DNA of 22,760 nucleotides from IMG/VR virus record IMGVR_UViG_3300036900_000024, positions 1 to 22,760 of that record; one strand, given 5' to 3'. Position 1 is the first letter of the stretch. The number at the start of each line of letters is the position of its first letter. This DNA comes from a virus. Positions 14,344 to 21,709 of the stretch are shown here, piece after piece. Position numbers and translations under genes: made by a program. The notes beneath the pieces were generated by a model. It was given only the letters and a program-made list of their open reading frames with translations, had not been told where the DNA came from and ran no database searches.

Positions 14344-14580
14344 TTACTCCTCCGCCAGCGCGGCGGTCAGGGTTGCTTTCAGCCAGCGGGATACGTGATC
14401 CCGCAGCAGCACCGCTGGATCGATTGCGGCCAGCCGGCGGCGCGCTTCGGCTGCCATATCGGGATTCATCCGTAGCGCGCGCTGCATCGTCCCCATCGAC
14501 GGCACAACCGCGTTCTCCCGGAGCCCGCTATCTCTCGCGCACGTCGCGAGCAGTTCATCGAGGGTGGGCGTTCCACTCAC
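14344..14580 (-). CDS. Small helical protein
   Basis: 78 aa from a GTG overlapping the GroES-like gene's stop (GTGA). Helical throughout (PTLDELLATCARDSGL, MQRALRMNPDMAAEARRRLA, VLLRDHVSRWLKATLTAAL). There is no motif I recognise. It lies between the GroES-like gene and the scaffold candidate in the same transcript. Confidence 0.7.
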   Translation of the reverse strand: MSGTPTLDELLATCARDSGLRENAVVPSMGTMQRALRMNPDMAAEARRRLAAIDPAVLLRDHVSRWLKATLTAALAEE

Positions 14581-14981
14581 ATAACGATGTCCGGCTGCTT
14601 GAGGATCAGGCGCACGTCCACATCCTCGACCACCCGGCAGCGACGATTGCCGAGTTCAAAAGCCCAGGTATCGCCCACGTTGATCGCGACCCAGTCGCCG
14701 ACCTTTGGCGTAATCCCTCCCCAACGGTGTGTGGCGTCTTCCGAGAACGCCAATTCACCCATTGCGAGAACGAGACAGACCTTGCCTTGATGGAGGTCTT
14801 CTTTGCGCATCCCCTGGTTCTCTGTGAGCAGCAGCCCGCCGCGTGTCCGCTCTGGCCGGATGTAGACCGCCAGCAGCACCTCGGTGCCAAGCGGCTGCAC
14901 GTCGGCCAGATACGGGCCGAGCGCCTCCATGATCTCCTGCTTCGGGTCGACCGTGTGTAGCATCGCAACAGCGGTTGCCAT
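14577..14981 (-). CDS. GroES-like (Cpn10-fold) protein
   Basis: 134 aa, with GAGGG just upstream of the ATG. Residues about 30-127 follow the GroES barrel: PLGTEVLLAVYIRPERTRGGLLLTE corresponds to the first strands leading to a mobile-loop-like segment (residues 49-63, ending RKEDLHQG). GKVCLVLAMGEL, then PKVGDWVAINVGDTWAFEL, then CRVVEDVDVRLI match the remaining strands. The first 28 residues have no GroES counterpart. It could be a phage co-chaperonin that works with host GroEL in capsid folding, or a head protein reusing the fold. Both are inference. Its place in the head-assembly cluster fits the first. Confidence 0.75.
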   Translation of the reverse strand: MATAVAMLHTVDPKQEIMEALGPYLADVQPLGTEVLLAVYIRPERTRGGLLLTENQGMRKEDLHQGKVCLVLAMGELAFSEDATHRWGGITPKVGDWVAINVGDTWAFELGNRRCRVVEDVDVRLILKQPDIVM

Positions 14982-15200
14982 TCAGCCCTCTACCTTTGTG
15001 AGTTCCCGCGCCTCGGCGATCACCCAGCGCAGCGCTGCCAGGTATCCCATCGCGCCCCGGTAATCCTCGAGCGTCGCACACTTGTTCTCGACTACGATGC
15101 GCGCCCGTTCGTCGTAGTGCTCCACAATCCGCGGCCCCAGGCGCACCCAGAGCCGCGGGTCGTGGTAGGTCGGTCGGCCGTCGTCAGGCAGGAGGGTCAA
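14982..15200 (-). CDS. Small protein, TTG start
   Basis: 72 aa from a TTG that overlaps the preceding stop (TTGA); no better start is visible. The sequence begins TLLPDDGRPTYHDPRLW and becomes helical (YDERARIVVENKCATLEDYRG, then LAALRWVIAEARELTK). The second half looks like a helical hairpin. It is directly followed by the GroES-like gene. Function unknown. Confidence 0.7.
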   Translation of the reverse strand: MTLLPDDGRPTYHDPRLWVRLGPRIVEHYDERARIVVENKCATLEDYRGAMGYLAALRWVIAEARELTKVEG

Positions 15201-15703
15201 CGCTTCTTCCCGCCATACGCCTTGATCTTCTCCAGCCGCCCCTCTCCTCCACCCGCACCATCGTCGAGCGGATAGCCCTTCAGCGCGCCGCCCCGCTTCA
15301 TCCCAGGCGGTCGCATTCCGGGAGGCATGCCGCCGGCTAGGCCGGGGGGAGGTCCACCCGGCGGCATCCCCGCACCAGGAGGCGGAGGACCACCTGGCAT
15401 CGGACGCGCCAGCCCGGGCGGCCCACCCATCGGCGGACCTCCGGCCGGCACAGGCACTGGAACCGGAACACGCTGCGGCGGCTGCGCACCACCCTGCGGC
15501 GCCACGATCACGTTGACATGCGTCGAATGCTTGCCCTTGACGTGCCCACCGCGTGCCCTGGCCTGCGGTGGTGCCGCTGCGTTGGCGCGCGAGATGCCGA
15601 ACGCCGCCAGCCTCTCGCCCGTGCCCGGGATCATACCACCGCCCGCATAGCCGCAGCGCTTCATCAGCGCCGACGCCTTTGCCGCGTGTCCAGACTTCGC
15701 CAT
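15197..15703 (-). CDS. Pro/Gly-rich virion-associated protein candidate
   Basis: 168 aa, with GGGAG upstream of the ATG. It starts with SGHAAKASALMKRCGYAGGG. A Lys/Gly stretch with ARGGHVKGKHSTHVNVIVAPQGG follows near residues 49-71. A long Pro/Gly/Met section (about 78-132) is collagen-like in composition, but with PPG and GGPP rather than strict GXY repeats. It ends KRGGALKGYPLDDG, then GEGRLEKIKAYGG. The ending and the RGG pieces are reminiscent of basic small phage proteins such as those at 9012-9595. Likely disordered and perhaps packaged or head-associated. Function unknown. Confidence 0.7.
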   Translation of the reverse strand: MAKSGHAAKASALMKRCGYAGGGMIPGTGERLAAFGISRANAAAPPQARARGGHVKGKHSTHVNVIVAPQGGAQPPQRVPVPVPVPAGGPPMGGPPGLARPMPGGPPPPGAGMPPGGPPPGLAGGMPPGMRPPGMKRGGALKGYPLDDGAGGGEGRLEKIKAYGGKKR

Positions 15704-15704
15704 G

Positions 15705-15902
15705 TCAGTCTCCCTTGATGATCGGCATCGTCCACGCCTTCACCCGAACGCGCGGCTTCCGTCGCATGAACCCAATCGGCCGCTGCACGTCTGGATACGT
15801 GTCGGCACCAGCCTCGGCCGCGTAGCAATCGCCGCGATGCTGCGTCGGCTCGCTCTCCCACTCGTAGAACGGCAGATCATCGGCCACCCACATGCGCGGC
15901 AT
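15705..15902 (-). CDS. Small protein of unknown function
   Basis: 65 aa from an ATG in a TGATG overlap with the preceding stop; a longer in-frame reading would overlap that gene by over 120 nt. It begins MPRMWVADDLPFYEWESEPTQ and contains DCYAAEAGADTYPDVQR and a basic end (FMRRKPRVRVKAW). I recognise no motif. It is part of the long coupled operon. Confidence 0.7.
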   Translation of the reverse strand: MPRMWVADDLPFYEWESEPTQHRGDCYAAEAGADTYPDVQRPIGFMRRKPRVRVKAWTMPIIKGD

Positions 15903-16558
15903 CACGGCACCTCGTCGAACTGCCGCAGCATCTCTGCCCCGTGTCGCGTCAGCCGCGCCGCCAGCTTGTGCCCCGGCAACTCCGAGGCGTCCGCCGGGTA
16001 GGTGCGTGTGCCGTCCGGCCAGTTCACCCACGCGCCTTCCCAGTACTCGCCGACCTCGATCATGTCGCTTTGCCGCAGCAAGTTGTGCCGGTCGTTCTTC
16101 GGATCCAGCACCACCATCGCCGGGCGCAGGTCGCCGCGCTTCTGCACCTTGAACAGCGCATCGAGGTCGACCGCCGGATCGATCACTGCCGGGACCACCG
16201 GTGGAGTTGGCACAGGCTCGGTCCTGGTCTGCACCGGGTTCTGTGTTGGCCGCACCGGCTGGGCTGCCTGTTGCGGCACCTTCGTCGGACCCTGGAGTGC
16301 TTGCGCATCCGTCTGCTGCCCGATCGGGCCGCCAAGCGGTGGATTGAGCGGAACCTTCGGACCCTGGAGACCAGCGCGCCGTTGCGCCTCCGCAGCCGCC
16401 GCAATCTTTTCGTCGAGCAGCGCCCGGTCCTTCGCCGCCTGATCGTCGCTCCTCGGCGCTGCCGATTTGCCGCCCAGCAGATCAACCGTCCGCTGACTGT
16501 CCTTCTGCGTCTGCTCTGCCGATGACAGCGCTGCGTCCTTCGGTGCCTTGTCGCTCAT
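15902..16558 (-). CDS. Low-complexity head-region protein
   Basis: 218 aa. Residues 1-130 are Gln/Ala/Pro/Lys-rich and likely disordered (QTQKDSQRTVDLLGGKSAAP, then PTQNPVQTRTEPVPTPPVVP). The last 85 residues look folded (DALFKVQKRGDLRPAMVVLDP, then IEVGEYWEGAWVNWPDGTRTY and an Ala/Arg helix to the end). There are no catalytic or metal motifs. The disordered-plus-folded layout is common for phage internal or assembly proteins. Function unknown. Confidence 0.7.
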   Translation of the reverse strand: MSDKAPKDAALSSAEQTQKDSQRTVDLLGGKSAAPRSDDQAAKDRALLDEKIAAAAEAQRRAGLQGPKVPLNPPLGGPIGQQTDAQALQGPTKVPQQAAQPVRPTQNPVQTRTEPVPTPPVVPAVIDPAVDLDALFKVQKRGDLRPAMVVLDPKNDRHNLLRQSDMIEVGEYWEGAWVNWPDGTRTYPADASELPGHKLAARLTRHGAEMLRQFDEVP

Positions 16559-16559
16559 C

Positions 16560-16790
16560 TCAGTTGGTTCCCTTCACCCAATCCGTGAACCGCTGCCACG
16601 GAGTGCGACGCTGCCACGCCACCTCGCGCAACTCGTTGGCGAGCCGCTCGATCTCGGCCTGCACCGCAGCCGCCTCGATTACCTCGGCCTCCGCTGCCTC
16701 GCGCTGCGTCTGGATCGCTCGCAGTGCCGCTTCCTTGTTGGTCCTACGTAGCAAGGCGGCGGCACGCTCCTTCGCTGTTCTGTGGGCCAT
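16560..16790 (-). CDS. Small basic coiled-coil protein
   Basis: 76 aa using the ATG in TGATG overlap with the portal stop; a GTG one codon upstream is less likely. It starts basic (AHRTAKERAAALLRRTNKEAA), continues as a heptad coiled coil (TQREAAEAEVIEAAAVQAE) and ends WQRFTDWVKGTN. There is no cysteine or membrane segment. Its position directly after the portal gene suggests a portal- or scaffold-related helper. Confidence 0.75.
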   Translation of the reverse strand: MAHRTAKERAAALLRRTNKEAALRAIQTQREAAEAEVIEAAAVQAEIERLANELREVAWQRRTPWQRFTDWVKGTN

Positions 16791-19156
16791 CACTTCTTCC
16801 CTTTCGCCGCCGGCCGCGGAGCCGGCTTGTTCGCCACCTTCCGCTTGATCTCCAGCTCCTTCAGCCCGCGCTCGTGCTCCGCAGCGGTGGCCGCCACATC
16901 CAACCCGTGCCCAGCCGCAGCGATCCGGTGCCCGGTCATCGTCTGCTCGTGCTGGTGCTGCATCTCCTGCGTCGCCCGCTCGTGCTCCGCAGCCGCCCGA
17001 ACCTGCTCGACGTTCAGCCGCTCGTGCTCAACCGCCAGCCGCTCGTTCTGTATCCTCTCCTCGCTCGCCAGGTCCGCAGCCTTGTTCTGCGCCTCAGCCT
17101 GCAACTCCACGCCCTGGTGCTGCGCCACGAGAGCCTCGTTCGCTGCCTTGCGCTGCTGGTCGACGCTATCGTTCTGCGCCTTCGCCACCTTGGCCTGCGC
17201 CTCGATCATCCGCGCCTGCCCGATCAGCGGATCAGGCGGTGCCGCCCCACCAGGCGCCGGCTGCGGGGCGGGCTGGTGCAGGAACTGGTCGGCATCGTTC
17301 ACCCCGATCGACTTCCAAGCCCGGTCATGCACCGCCACGCGGTCGTAGATGTCCGGATTCTGCCCGGCCACCGTCACCATCGCCGTCGCCAGCATGATGC
17401 GGTGCATCTGGCTCGGCACGTTCGGATCGGACGCCGGTACCAGATCAATGTCGGTGAACTCCGCCGCCGCCTGCCACTGACGCGCCGGGCTCTTGTTCAG
17501 CCGCCACAGCGCCTCTGGGTTCTCCGCGAAGCACTCTTTCAGCAACTGCAGCTCTCGCGCCTGCGAACGATACAGCCGCTTGTGGACCGAACTCTCGATG
17601 TGCGTCGCCTGCTCGATCATCGCGAGGATGGTGCCGACCGGGATGTCAACCCTTCCCTCGCCCATCGGTGCATCGGCCGCGCTCGATAGCTGCCCGCTCT
17701 CCTTGGCAATCATGTCGGCAAACTGGATGAACGTCGGGCTCGCGTCCTTATACGGCAGCGCCATCATGGCCTTGCGGATGTCGTCTACGCCCGCCGCATC
17801 GATGTCCGGCCACTCGCCCGGCATAGGCTTGATCTCGTTGGTCGACATGCGGGTGCCCTTGAGCTTCACCCCAGACGGCGCGTTCGCATACATCCCCGCC
17901 GTGACCAATATGCGCCAAATCGCCCTTAACGCTTTGGTTTGATTCCCGAGCAGATGCAGGTGCCCGAGGCACAGGAAGCCCAGCGCCGGGATCATCCCGT
18001 AGTGGACGAACTGCTGCTTGCGTTCGAACTCCTCGTCGCCGAACTTCCACCGCCGCCGGATGTCCAGCACCTGGCGCGTGTCCCGCTCCAGCGTCACCGC
18101 ATAGGAGACCGGCAGATCACTGTCCGCGTGCGAGTCGCTTATGCCATAATCCGCCAGGACCTGATCGCAGGTCGTCTCGTAGATGCAGTAGGGAATGTCC
18201 TGCGGGCGCAACCCGAACGGCCGCACGCCGCTGACATCGTCCTTCGCCCTCTGGTCTGCCGACTGCGACGGCTGCGGCATCGACAGCGGCACATCCCGCC
18301 AGTGCCCGAACTTCTGCATCCGGCGAACCTGCGCCCGCGTCATCTCCGCCCGGTGCGTAATCCGCGTCGCCGTGTCCAGGTCGGTGGCATCCTCCGACAC
18401 GATCAGGTCCATCATGTCGATGGCCTCGGACACTGGCCTCCTGCGCAACGGATGCTCATAGACCTTCTTGAACAGATTGCCGCCGAACATCAGACCGAAC
18501 AGCCCCCGGTCCATGTCGGGGTAGTACTCGGTCGCGACCGTGGTCAGGTAGTAGTTCATGTCGCGCTCTAGGGCCTGCGCAAGCTCATCCTGCTCTGCGT
18601 CGTCCCCCTCGTGCGTCTTGACCTTGCACGGGCCGCCGCTTGGCAGCAGCTCGGCAGACGCCGCCGACTGCGCCTTGACCACCGCGCCCAGCAGCATCGG
18701 ATGCCCGATGCGCGACGCCGGCCCCTCGTTCTTGTCCACGTCATCGATCGTCAGACCGAGCAACCGCAGCCCCTCGGTGTAATTCTCGATGAACAGCTTC
18801 CGGCTACCTTCATCCGCCTGGATGCCGTCAAGGATGTCCTGCGCCAGCCCCGGCAAATCACCATCGGTGTCGATCGCCAGATTGTCGCCGAACGTCGATG
18901 GCGGCTCGGTGTTCTTGCCGCGATGCACAGCGGGTGCCGCAAGCGTCACGCTGCCGTCGTCGGCGATCTCTACCGACAGCACGCCGTTCATCGGCGCATC
19001 GGCCACCGGATCGGCGCCGAAGCCCTGCCGTGGGTTCGCGCTGTAGTTCTGCTCGCGGGTGTAGCCGTCAGGCATCGGTGCGGGTTCTCCACACACCCAG
19101 GCCGGCGCGGCGGGATGGCAAGCTGCGGTTGTAATATTCTTTCGTCGCGGGGGCAA
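16790..19156 (-). CDS. Portal protein
   Basis: 788 aa if read from a TTG at the far end; an ATG at codon 28 (19075) with GGAG 11 nt upstream is an equally good start, giving 761 aa. The central part has the mix of helices and strands of large podovirus portals (FIENYTEGLRLLGLTIDDVD near 123-142, and DRGLFGLMFGGNLFKKVYEHP near 216-236). The C-terminal 110 residues form a long coiled coil (ERLAVEHERLNVEQVRAAAE, then ATQEMQHQHEQTMTGH). This fits the barrel-like extension of P22-like portals reaching into the capsid. Next to the terminase genes and just upstream of head genes, it is the usual portal slot. Forms the DNA entry ring. Confidence 0.8.
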   Translation of the reverse strand: MPPRRKNITTAACHPAAPAWVCGEPAPMPDGYTREQNYSANPRQGFGADPVADAPMNGVLSVEIADDGSVTLAAPAVHRGKNTEPPSTFGDNLAIDTDGDLPGLAQDILDGIQADEGSRKLFIENYTEGLRLLGLTIDDVDKNEGPASRIGHPMLLGAVVKAQSAASAELLPSGGPCKVKTHEGDDAEQDELAQALERDMNYYLTTVATEYYPDMDRGLFGLMFGGNLFKKVYEHPLRRRPVSEAIDMMDLIVSEDATDLDTATRITHRAEMTRAQVRRMQKFGHWRDVPLSMPQPSQSADQRAKDDVSGVRPFGLRPQDIPYCIYETTCDQVLADYGISDSHADSDLPVSYAVTLERDTRQVLDIRRRWKFGDEEFERKQQFVHYGMIPALGFLCLGHLHLLGNQTKALRAIWRILVTAGMYANAPSGVKLKGTRMSTNEIKPMPGEWPDIDAAGVDDIRKAMMALPYKDASPTFIQFADMIAKESGQLSSAADAPMGEGRVDIPVGTILAMIEQATHIESSVHKRLYRSQARELQLLKECFAENPEALWRLNKSPARQWQAAAEFTDIDLVPASDPNVPSQMHRIMLATAMVTVAGQNPDIYDRVAVHDRAWKSIGVNDADQFLHQPAPQPAPGGAAPPDPLIGQARMIEAQAKVAKAQNDSVDQQRKAANEALVAQHQGVELQAEAQNKAADLASEERIQNERLAVEHERLNVEQVRAAAEHERATQEMQHQHEQTMTGHRIAAAGHGLDVAATAAEHERGLKELEIKRKVANKPAPRPAAKGKK

Positions 19157-19159
19157 GGA

Positions 19160-19465
19160 TCATCGCTGCGCCTCAAGCGCTGCAACTCGGATCTCCAGGT
19201 CTCGGATGCGCCGCGAGATGTCCTCGGGTGGAATGTCAAACTCCCCGATGGCAATGCGTAAGGTTTCCACGCCTTTCCGTCCAAGGTTCGGGGTTCGAAG
19301 CCAGGCGGCTTCCCCGTAAGCCCGGATTACCTGCATGTCCCATGAGGGGAAGTTTTCAGAAACAAAGGTATCAACCATGCAATTGCGCAGCCGCGTCGGC
19401 AGATCCTTGACCCAAGCCGGCATTGTCGCCACGGCCACGTTATACCGACGTTTCTCCTCACTCAT
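19160..19465 (-). CDS. RNA-polymerase alpha-CTD-like DNA-binding protein
   Basis: 101 aa, with the ATG 1 nt after the terminase stop. Residues 21-75 align by eye with the C-terminal domain of bacterial RNA polymerase alpha: LPTRLRNCM against L-VRSANCL, then AAWLRTPNLGRKGVETLRIAI against [20 protein letters not shown]. Counting back to E. coli numbering, L262, R265, N268, C269, G296 and K298 are kept as L22, R25, N28, C29, G62 and K64; S299 is G65. These positions contact promoter UP-element DNA in the host protein. A C-terminal coiled coil (86-98) replaces the rest. It probably binds DNA as a multimer. Role unknown: transcription control or packaging are both possible. Confidence 0.8.
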   Translation of the reverse strand: MSEEKRRYNVAVATMPAWVKDLPTRLRNCMVDTFVSENFPSWDMQVIRAYGEAAWLRTPNLGRKGVETLRIAIGEFDIPPEDISRRIRDLEIRVAALEAQR

Positions 19466-19466
19466 G

Positions 19467-21122
19467 TCATGCGAGCCCATACTCCTCGGCCACCGACCGC
19501 TTCCTGCCATGGAACCACAGCGCCGCGTCCTGCTCCGCCTCGACCTCGCTCGCCAACTGCGCCAGACCGGTGCGCCGCATGTACATCAGCGCCTGCGTCG
19601 CCGTGTCGAACAGGTCGTCATGTCTCGCGCGAGGGAATTGCGCGACGTTGTCGATCATCAGGTCGGCCCACTTGGTCTTGGGCGCGTAGACCAGCCCGCC
19701 CGTGAACAGCGGCACCACCGCATGCGCTCGCGCCGTCTTGTCCCCTTTGGGATCGATGGCGATGAGCTGAAACTCCTCTTCGCGGGTCAGACGACGCAAC
19801 TCCTGCACCACTGAGATGCCGGACGCCTTGCCCTCGACCAGCACCGCATCGGCTTCCCGCCCCTTGCGCCGCGCGGTCTCCTTGATGCGCTCGACCAGGT
19901 CATGCAGTTCGAGGCGCTCCTGCCAGGCATGCAGCAGCATGATGCGCGGCCGGTTGCGCCACTCGAACACGCCCCAGACCGAGCAAGCCGACCAGTCGTT
20001 CTGCTGCTTGTCGGTGTAGGCGGTGTCGACCGAGACGCAGATCCACTCGAAGTCGGGCAGGCGCGTGCGGGACCGCATCACGCCGTCGACCTCTACCTCG
20101 CGGACCCAACTGTCCTCCTCATCCTCCGGCGGCCAGACACACCACCAGTCTCGGCGAATAATGCCGCCCCCACGCGGGACCGGCGATTGCTGGAACTGTC
20201 CTGCCCAGGCAAATGGACCAAGCTGCTGCGCCTGACGCCGCATCCATCCGGCATCGAACCGCTCTGGCCACAGTGGCTCTCCTTCCTCAGTGCGGGGGTC
20301 TGACCAGCCGATAGATGTGCGGCAGTGCCTAGCTGGCTCATACTCTGCTGGCAGGCAGAGGTGGACGAAACCACCACGATCCAGCACATGCCCAGACAGG
20401 TCGCGCTCTCCGAGGCGCTGCATGATGATGACTTCGGCGCCATTCGTGGGATCGTTGCTCCGCGTCGTCCACACCTCGTCGTAGGCGCGGATGACGGTCT
20501 CACTGACCTTTTCGCTTTCCACCTCGTCGGTCTTGGTGGGGTCGTCTATCAGACGGATGATGCCGCCTTTGCCAAGTGACTCCGGTATGCCGGTGCTGAT
20601 CCGACTGCCACCAGCCTCGTTGTCGAACTGCTCTTGGTTGTCGCGGTTGGGCGATATCTGAACTCGATCCCCCCATCTGTCGGCATACCACGTGCTGCCA
20701 ATAAGACGGCGCGCAGTGACCCCATCACCCTGCGCTTTGTTGGCCCCGTAGCTTGCGCACAGAAACCTCACGCCGGGACCGACCAGTGGGTTTTCGGGGT
20801 CTGGAGCTTTCGCCCACGTCCAGCACGGCCACGCTATGGATGTCAGCAGCGTCTTGCAGTGGCGAGGGGGGATGTTGATGAGCAGCCGCTTGATCTGTCC
20901 GGCAGAAACGGCGCTTAGGTGCTCGGCGATGGCTTCCAAATGCCACCCGCCAACGAACGGCGCCGGATCGAACCAGGGCCACGCGCGCTGCAGGAACGTG
21001 TAGAGCGACGCCTCGCACGCCAGCGCATCTTGCACGCGCAGCTCGCGCTCGATCTCCGACAGGACGAATTGCGCGCTACCGCTGGACAGCAGGTCGTCGA
21101 GGAAAGCGAGCGCCTCAGACAT
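19467..21122 (-). CDS. terL: Terminase large subunit
   Basis: 551 aa. The ATPase has a Walker A at residues 85-91 (PPRHCKT, a cysteine where many relatives have Gly, Met or Leu), a Walker B-like strand ending LIDDP (191-195), and a coupling-type segment VIIMQRLGERDLSG (231-244). The nuclease domain follows, with acidic residues at D366 (SVDTAY), E430 (VLVEGKASG) and D502/D503 (RHDDLFD), as expected for the RNaseH-like metal centre. The whole matches TerL of the COG5410/TIGR01630 type. It powers DNA packaging and cuts the concatemer, docking on the portal. The start overlaps the stop of the small membrane gene. Confidence 0.93.
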   Translation of the reverse strand: MSEALAFLDDLLSSGSAQFVLSEIERELRVQDALACEASLYTFLQRAWPWFDPAPFVGGWHLEAIAEHLSAVSAGQIKRLLINIPPRHCKTLLTSIAWPCWTWAKAPDPENPLVGPGVRFLCASYGANKAQGDGVTARRLIGSTWYADRWGDRVQISPNRDNQEQFDNEAGGSRISTGIPESLGKGGIIRLIDDPTKTDEVESEKVSETVIRAYDEVWTTRSNDPTNGAEVIIMQRLGERDLSGHVLDRGGFVHLCLPAEYEPARHCRTSIGWSDPRTEEGEPLWPERFDAGWMRRQAQQLGPFAWAGQFQQSPVPRGGGIIRRDWWCVWPPEDEEDSWVREVEVDGVMRSRTRLPDFEWICVSVDTAYTDKQQNDWSACSVWGVFEWRNRPRIMLLHAWQERLELHDLVERIKETARRKGREADAVLVEGKASGISVVQELRRLTREEEFQLIAIDPKGDKTARAHAVVPLFTGGLVYAPKTKWADLMIDNVAQFPRARHDDLFDTATQALMYMRRTGLAQLASEVEAEQDAALWFHGRKRSVAEEYGLA

Positions 21123-21267
21123 TAGTGAACAGCACCCACATTCCGCCGGCGACAGTGACCATGACCATGACGTAACCCGCGTAGTAGCTCATCGTGCCCT
21201 CATCACTCATAGCGAGCAGCACCGCCCAGATCAGCACGACGGACGCGATGCAGCCGAAGAAGATCAC
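21115..21267 (-). CDS. Two-TM small membrane protein
   Basis: 50 aa starting at a GTG that overlaps the lipoprotein's stop (GTGA), with GAGGG upstream. Nearly all of it is membrane sequence: helix one IFFGCIASVVLIWAVLLAM (2-20), a short acidic loop (SDEGTMSYY) and helix two YVMVMVTVAGGMWVLF (32-47). A longer upstream reading would override the lipoprotein and is not favoured. Two helices with a short loop is the layout of class II holins. Together with the lipoprotein it could form a lysis or membrane-modifying unit. Location between terminase genes is unusual. Confidence 0.65.
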   Translation of the reverse strand: MIFFGCIASVVLIWAVLLAMSDEGTMSYYAGYVMVMVTVAGGMWVLFTNV

Positions 21268-21407
21268 CGAGCCGCCCTCGCCTGCGACACTTCGAGCGCG
21301 CTGACGCGGCTCTCCAGCGTCTGAATGCGCGTGTCGAGTTGGTTGCCCTGGTATAGCGCCGCTGCGCCGCAGCCTTGGAGTAGCAATAGGAGTAGGAGCG
21401 CTCTCAT
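21264..21407 (-). CDS. Coiled-coil lipoprotein nested in the terminase region
   Basis: 47 aa. MRA is followed by seven Leu and the lipobox LQGC with cysteine at C13, so it is a lipidated exported peptide of only 35 mature residues. Residues 24-41 form a short coiled coil with a/d positions I28, L31, V35, L38, and two consecutive R-h-x-x-h-E trimerisation motifs (RIQTLE at 27-32, RVSALE at 34-39). The start overlaps the previous stop (ATGA), and the stop overlaps the next start (GTGA). Short phage lipoproteins beside a two-TM protein suggest an o-spanin or envelope-modifying role, but no i-spanin partner is visible. Confidence 0.75.
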   Translation of the reverse strand: MRALLLLLLLQGCGAAALYQGNQLDTRIQTLESRVSALEVSQARAAR

Positions 21408-21670
21408 GCAGTCCCACTCGCAGTCGGGTGGATGCGCTTCACATCGGGGAATGCCAGATCCCGCAACGCCTGCTCGATGCGGTCGCCGACATGCGCGTCA
21501 GCACCGCATGCCGCGCACAGCACGCCAGTGATCGCCGCTGCCTGACCATCCTCGCCAATGCAGGCAACGATATTGCCGCCGGGCAGAGGCAGCGGACCGC
21601 CGCATGCGAAACACAGCGGACTATTGCTGCGATCATGGCGTCCCACGACATCGCGGATCGTCATCACCAC
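21404..21670 (-). CDS. Zinc-ribbon protein after small terminase
   Basis: 88 aa (86 aa if the ATG two codons later is used). Two CxxC pairs, C20/C23 (LCFACGG) and C52/C55 (LCAACGA), are separated by 28 residues, which is the layout of a zinc ribbon. A charged helix follows (RIEQALRDLAFPDVKR) and a short Thr/Ser/Ala tail. The start is 39 nt after the small terminase stop and in the same frame, with no good ribosome site. It may bind DNA or RNA and help packaging. I recognise no named family. Confidence 0.7.
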   Translation of the reverse strand: MVMTIRDVVGRHDRSNSPLCFACGGPLPLPGGNIVACIGEDGQAAAITGVLCAACGADAHVGDRIEQALRDLAFPDVKRIHPTASGTA

Positions 21671-21709
21671 GGCATCGGCGTCAGTAGCGGGAGCGTCTTG
21701 GCCATCAGT

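Noticed and set aside
13725-14960. 411-aa plus-strand frame
   Set aside because: Arg/Pro/Leu-rich antisense shadow of the scaffold candidate, GroES-like and small genes, with no ribosome site or family pattern.
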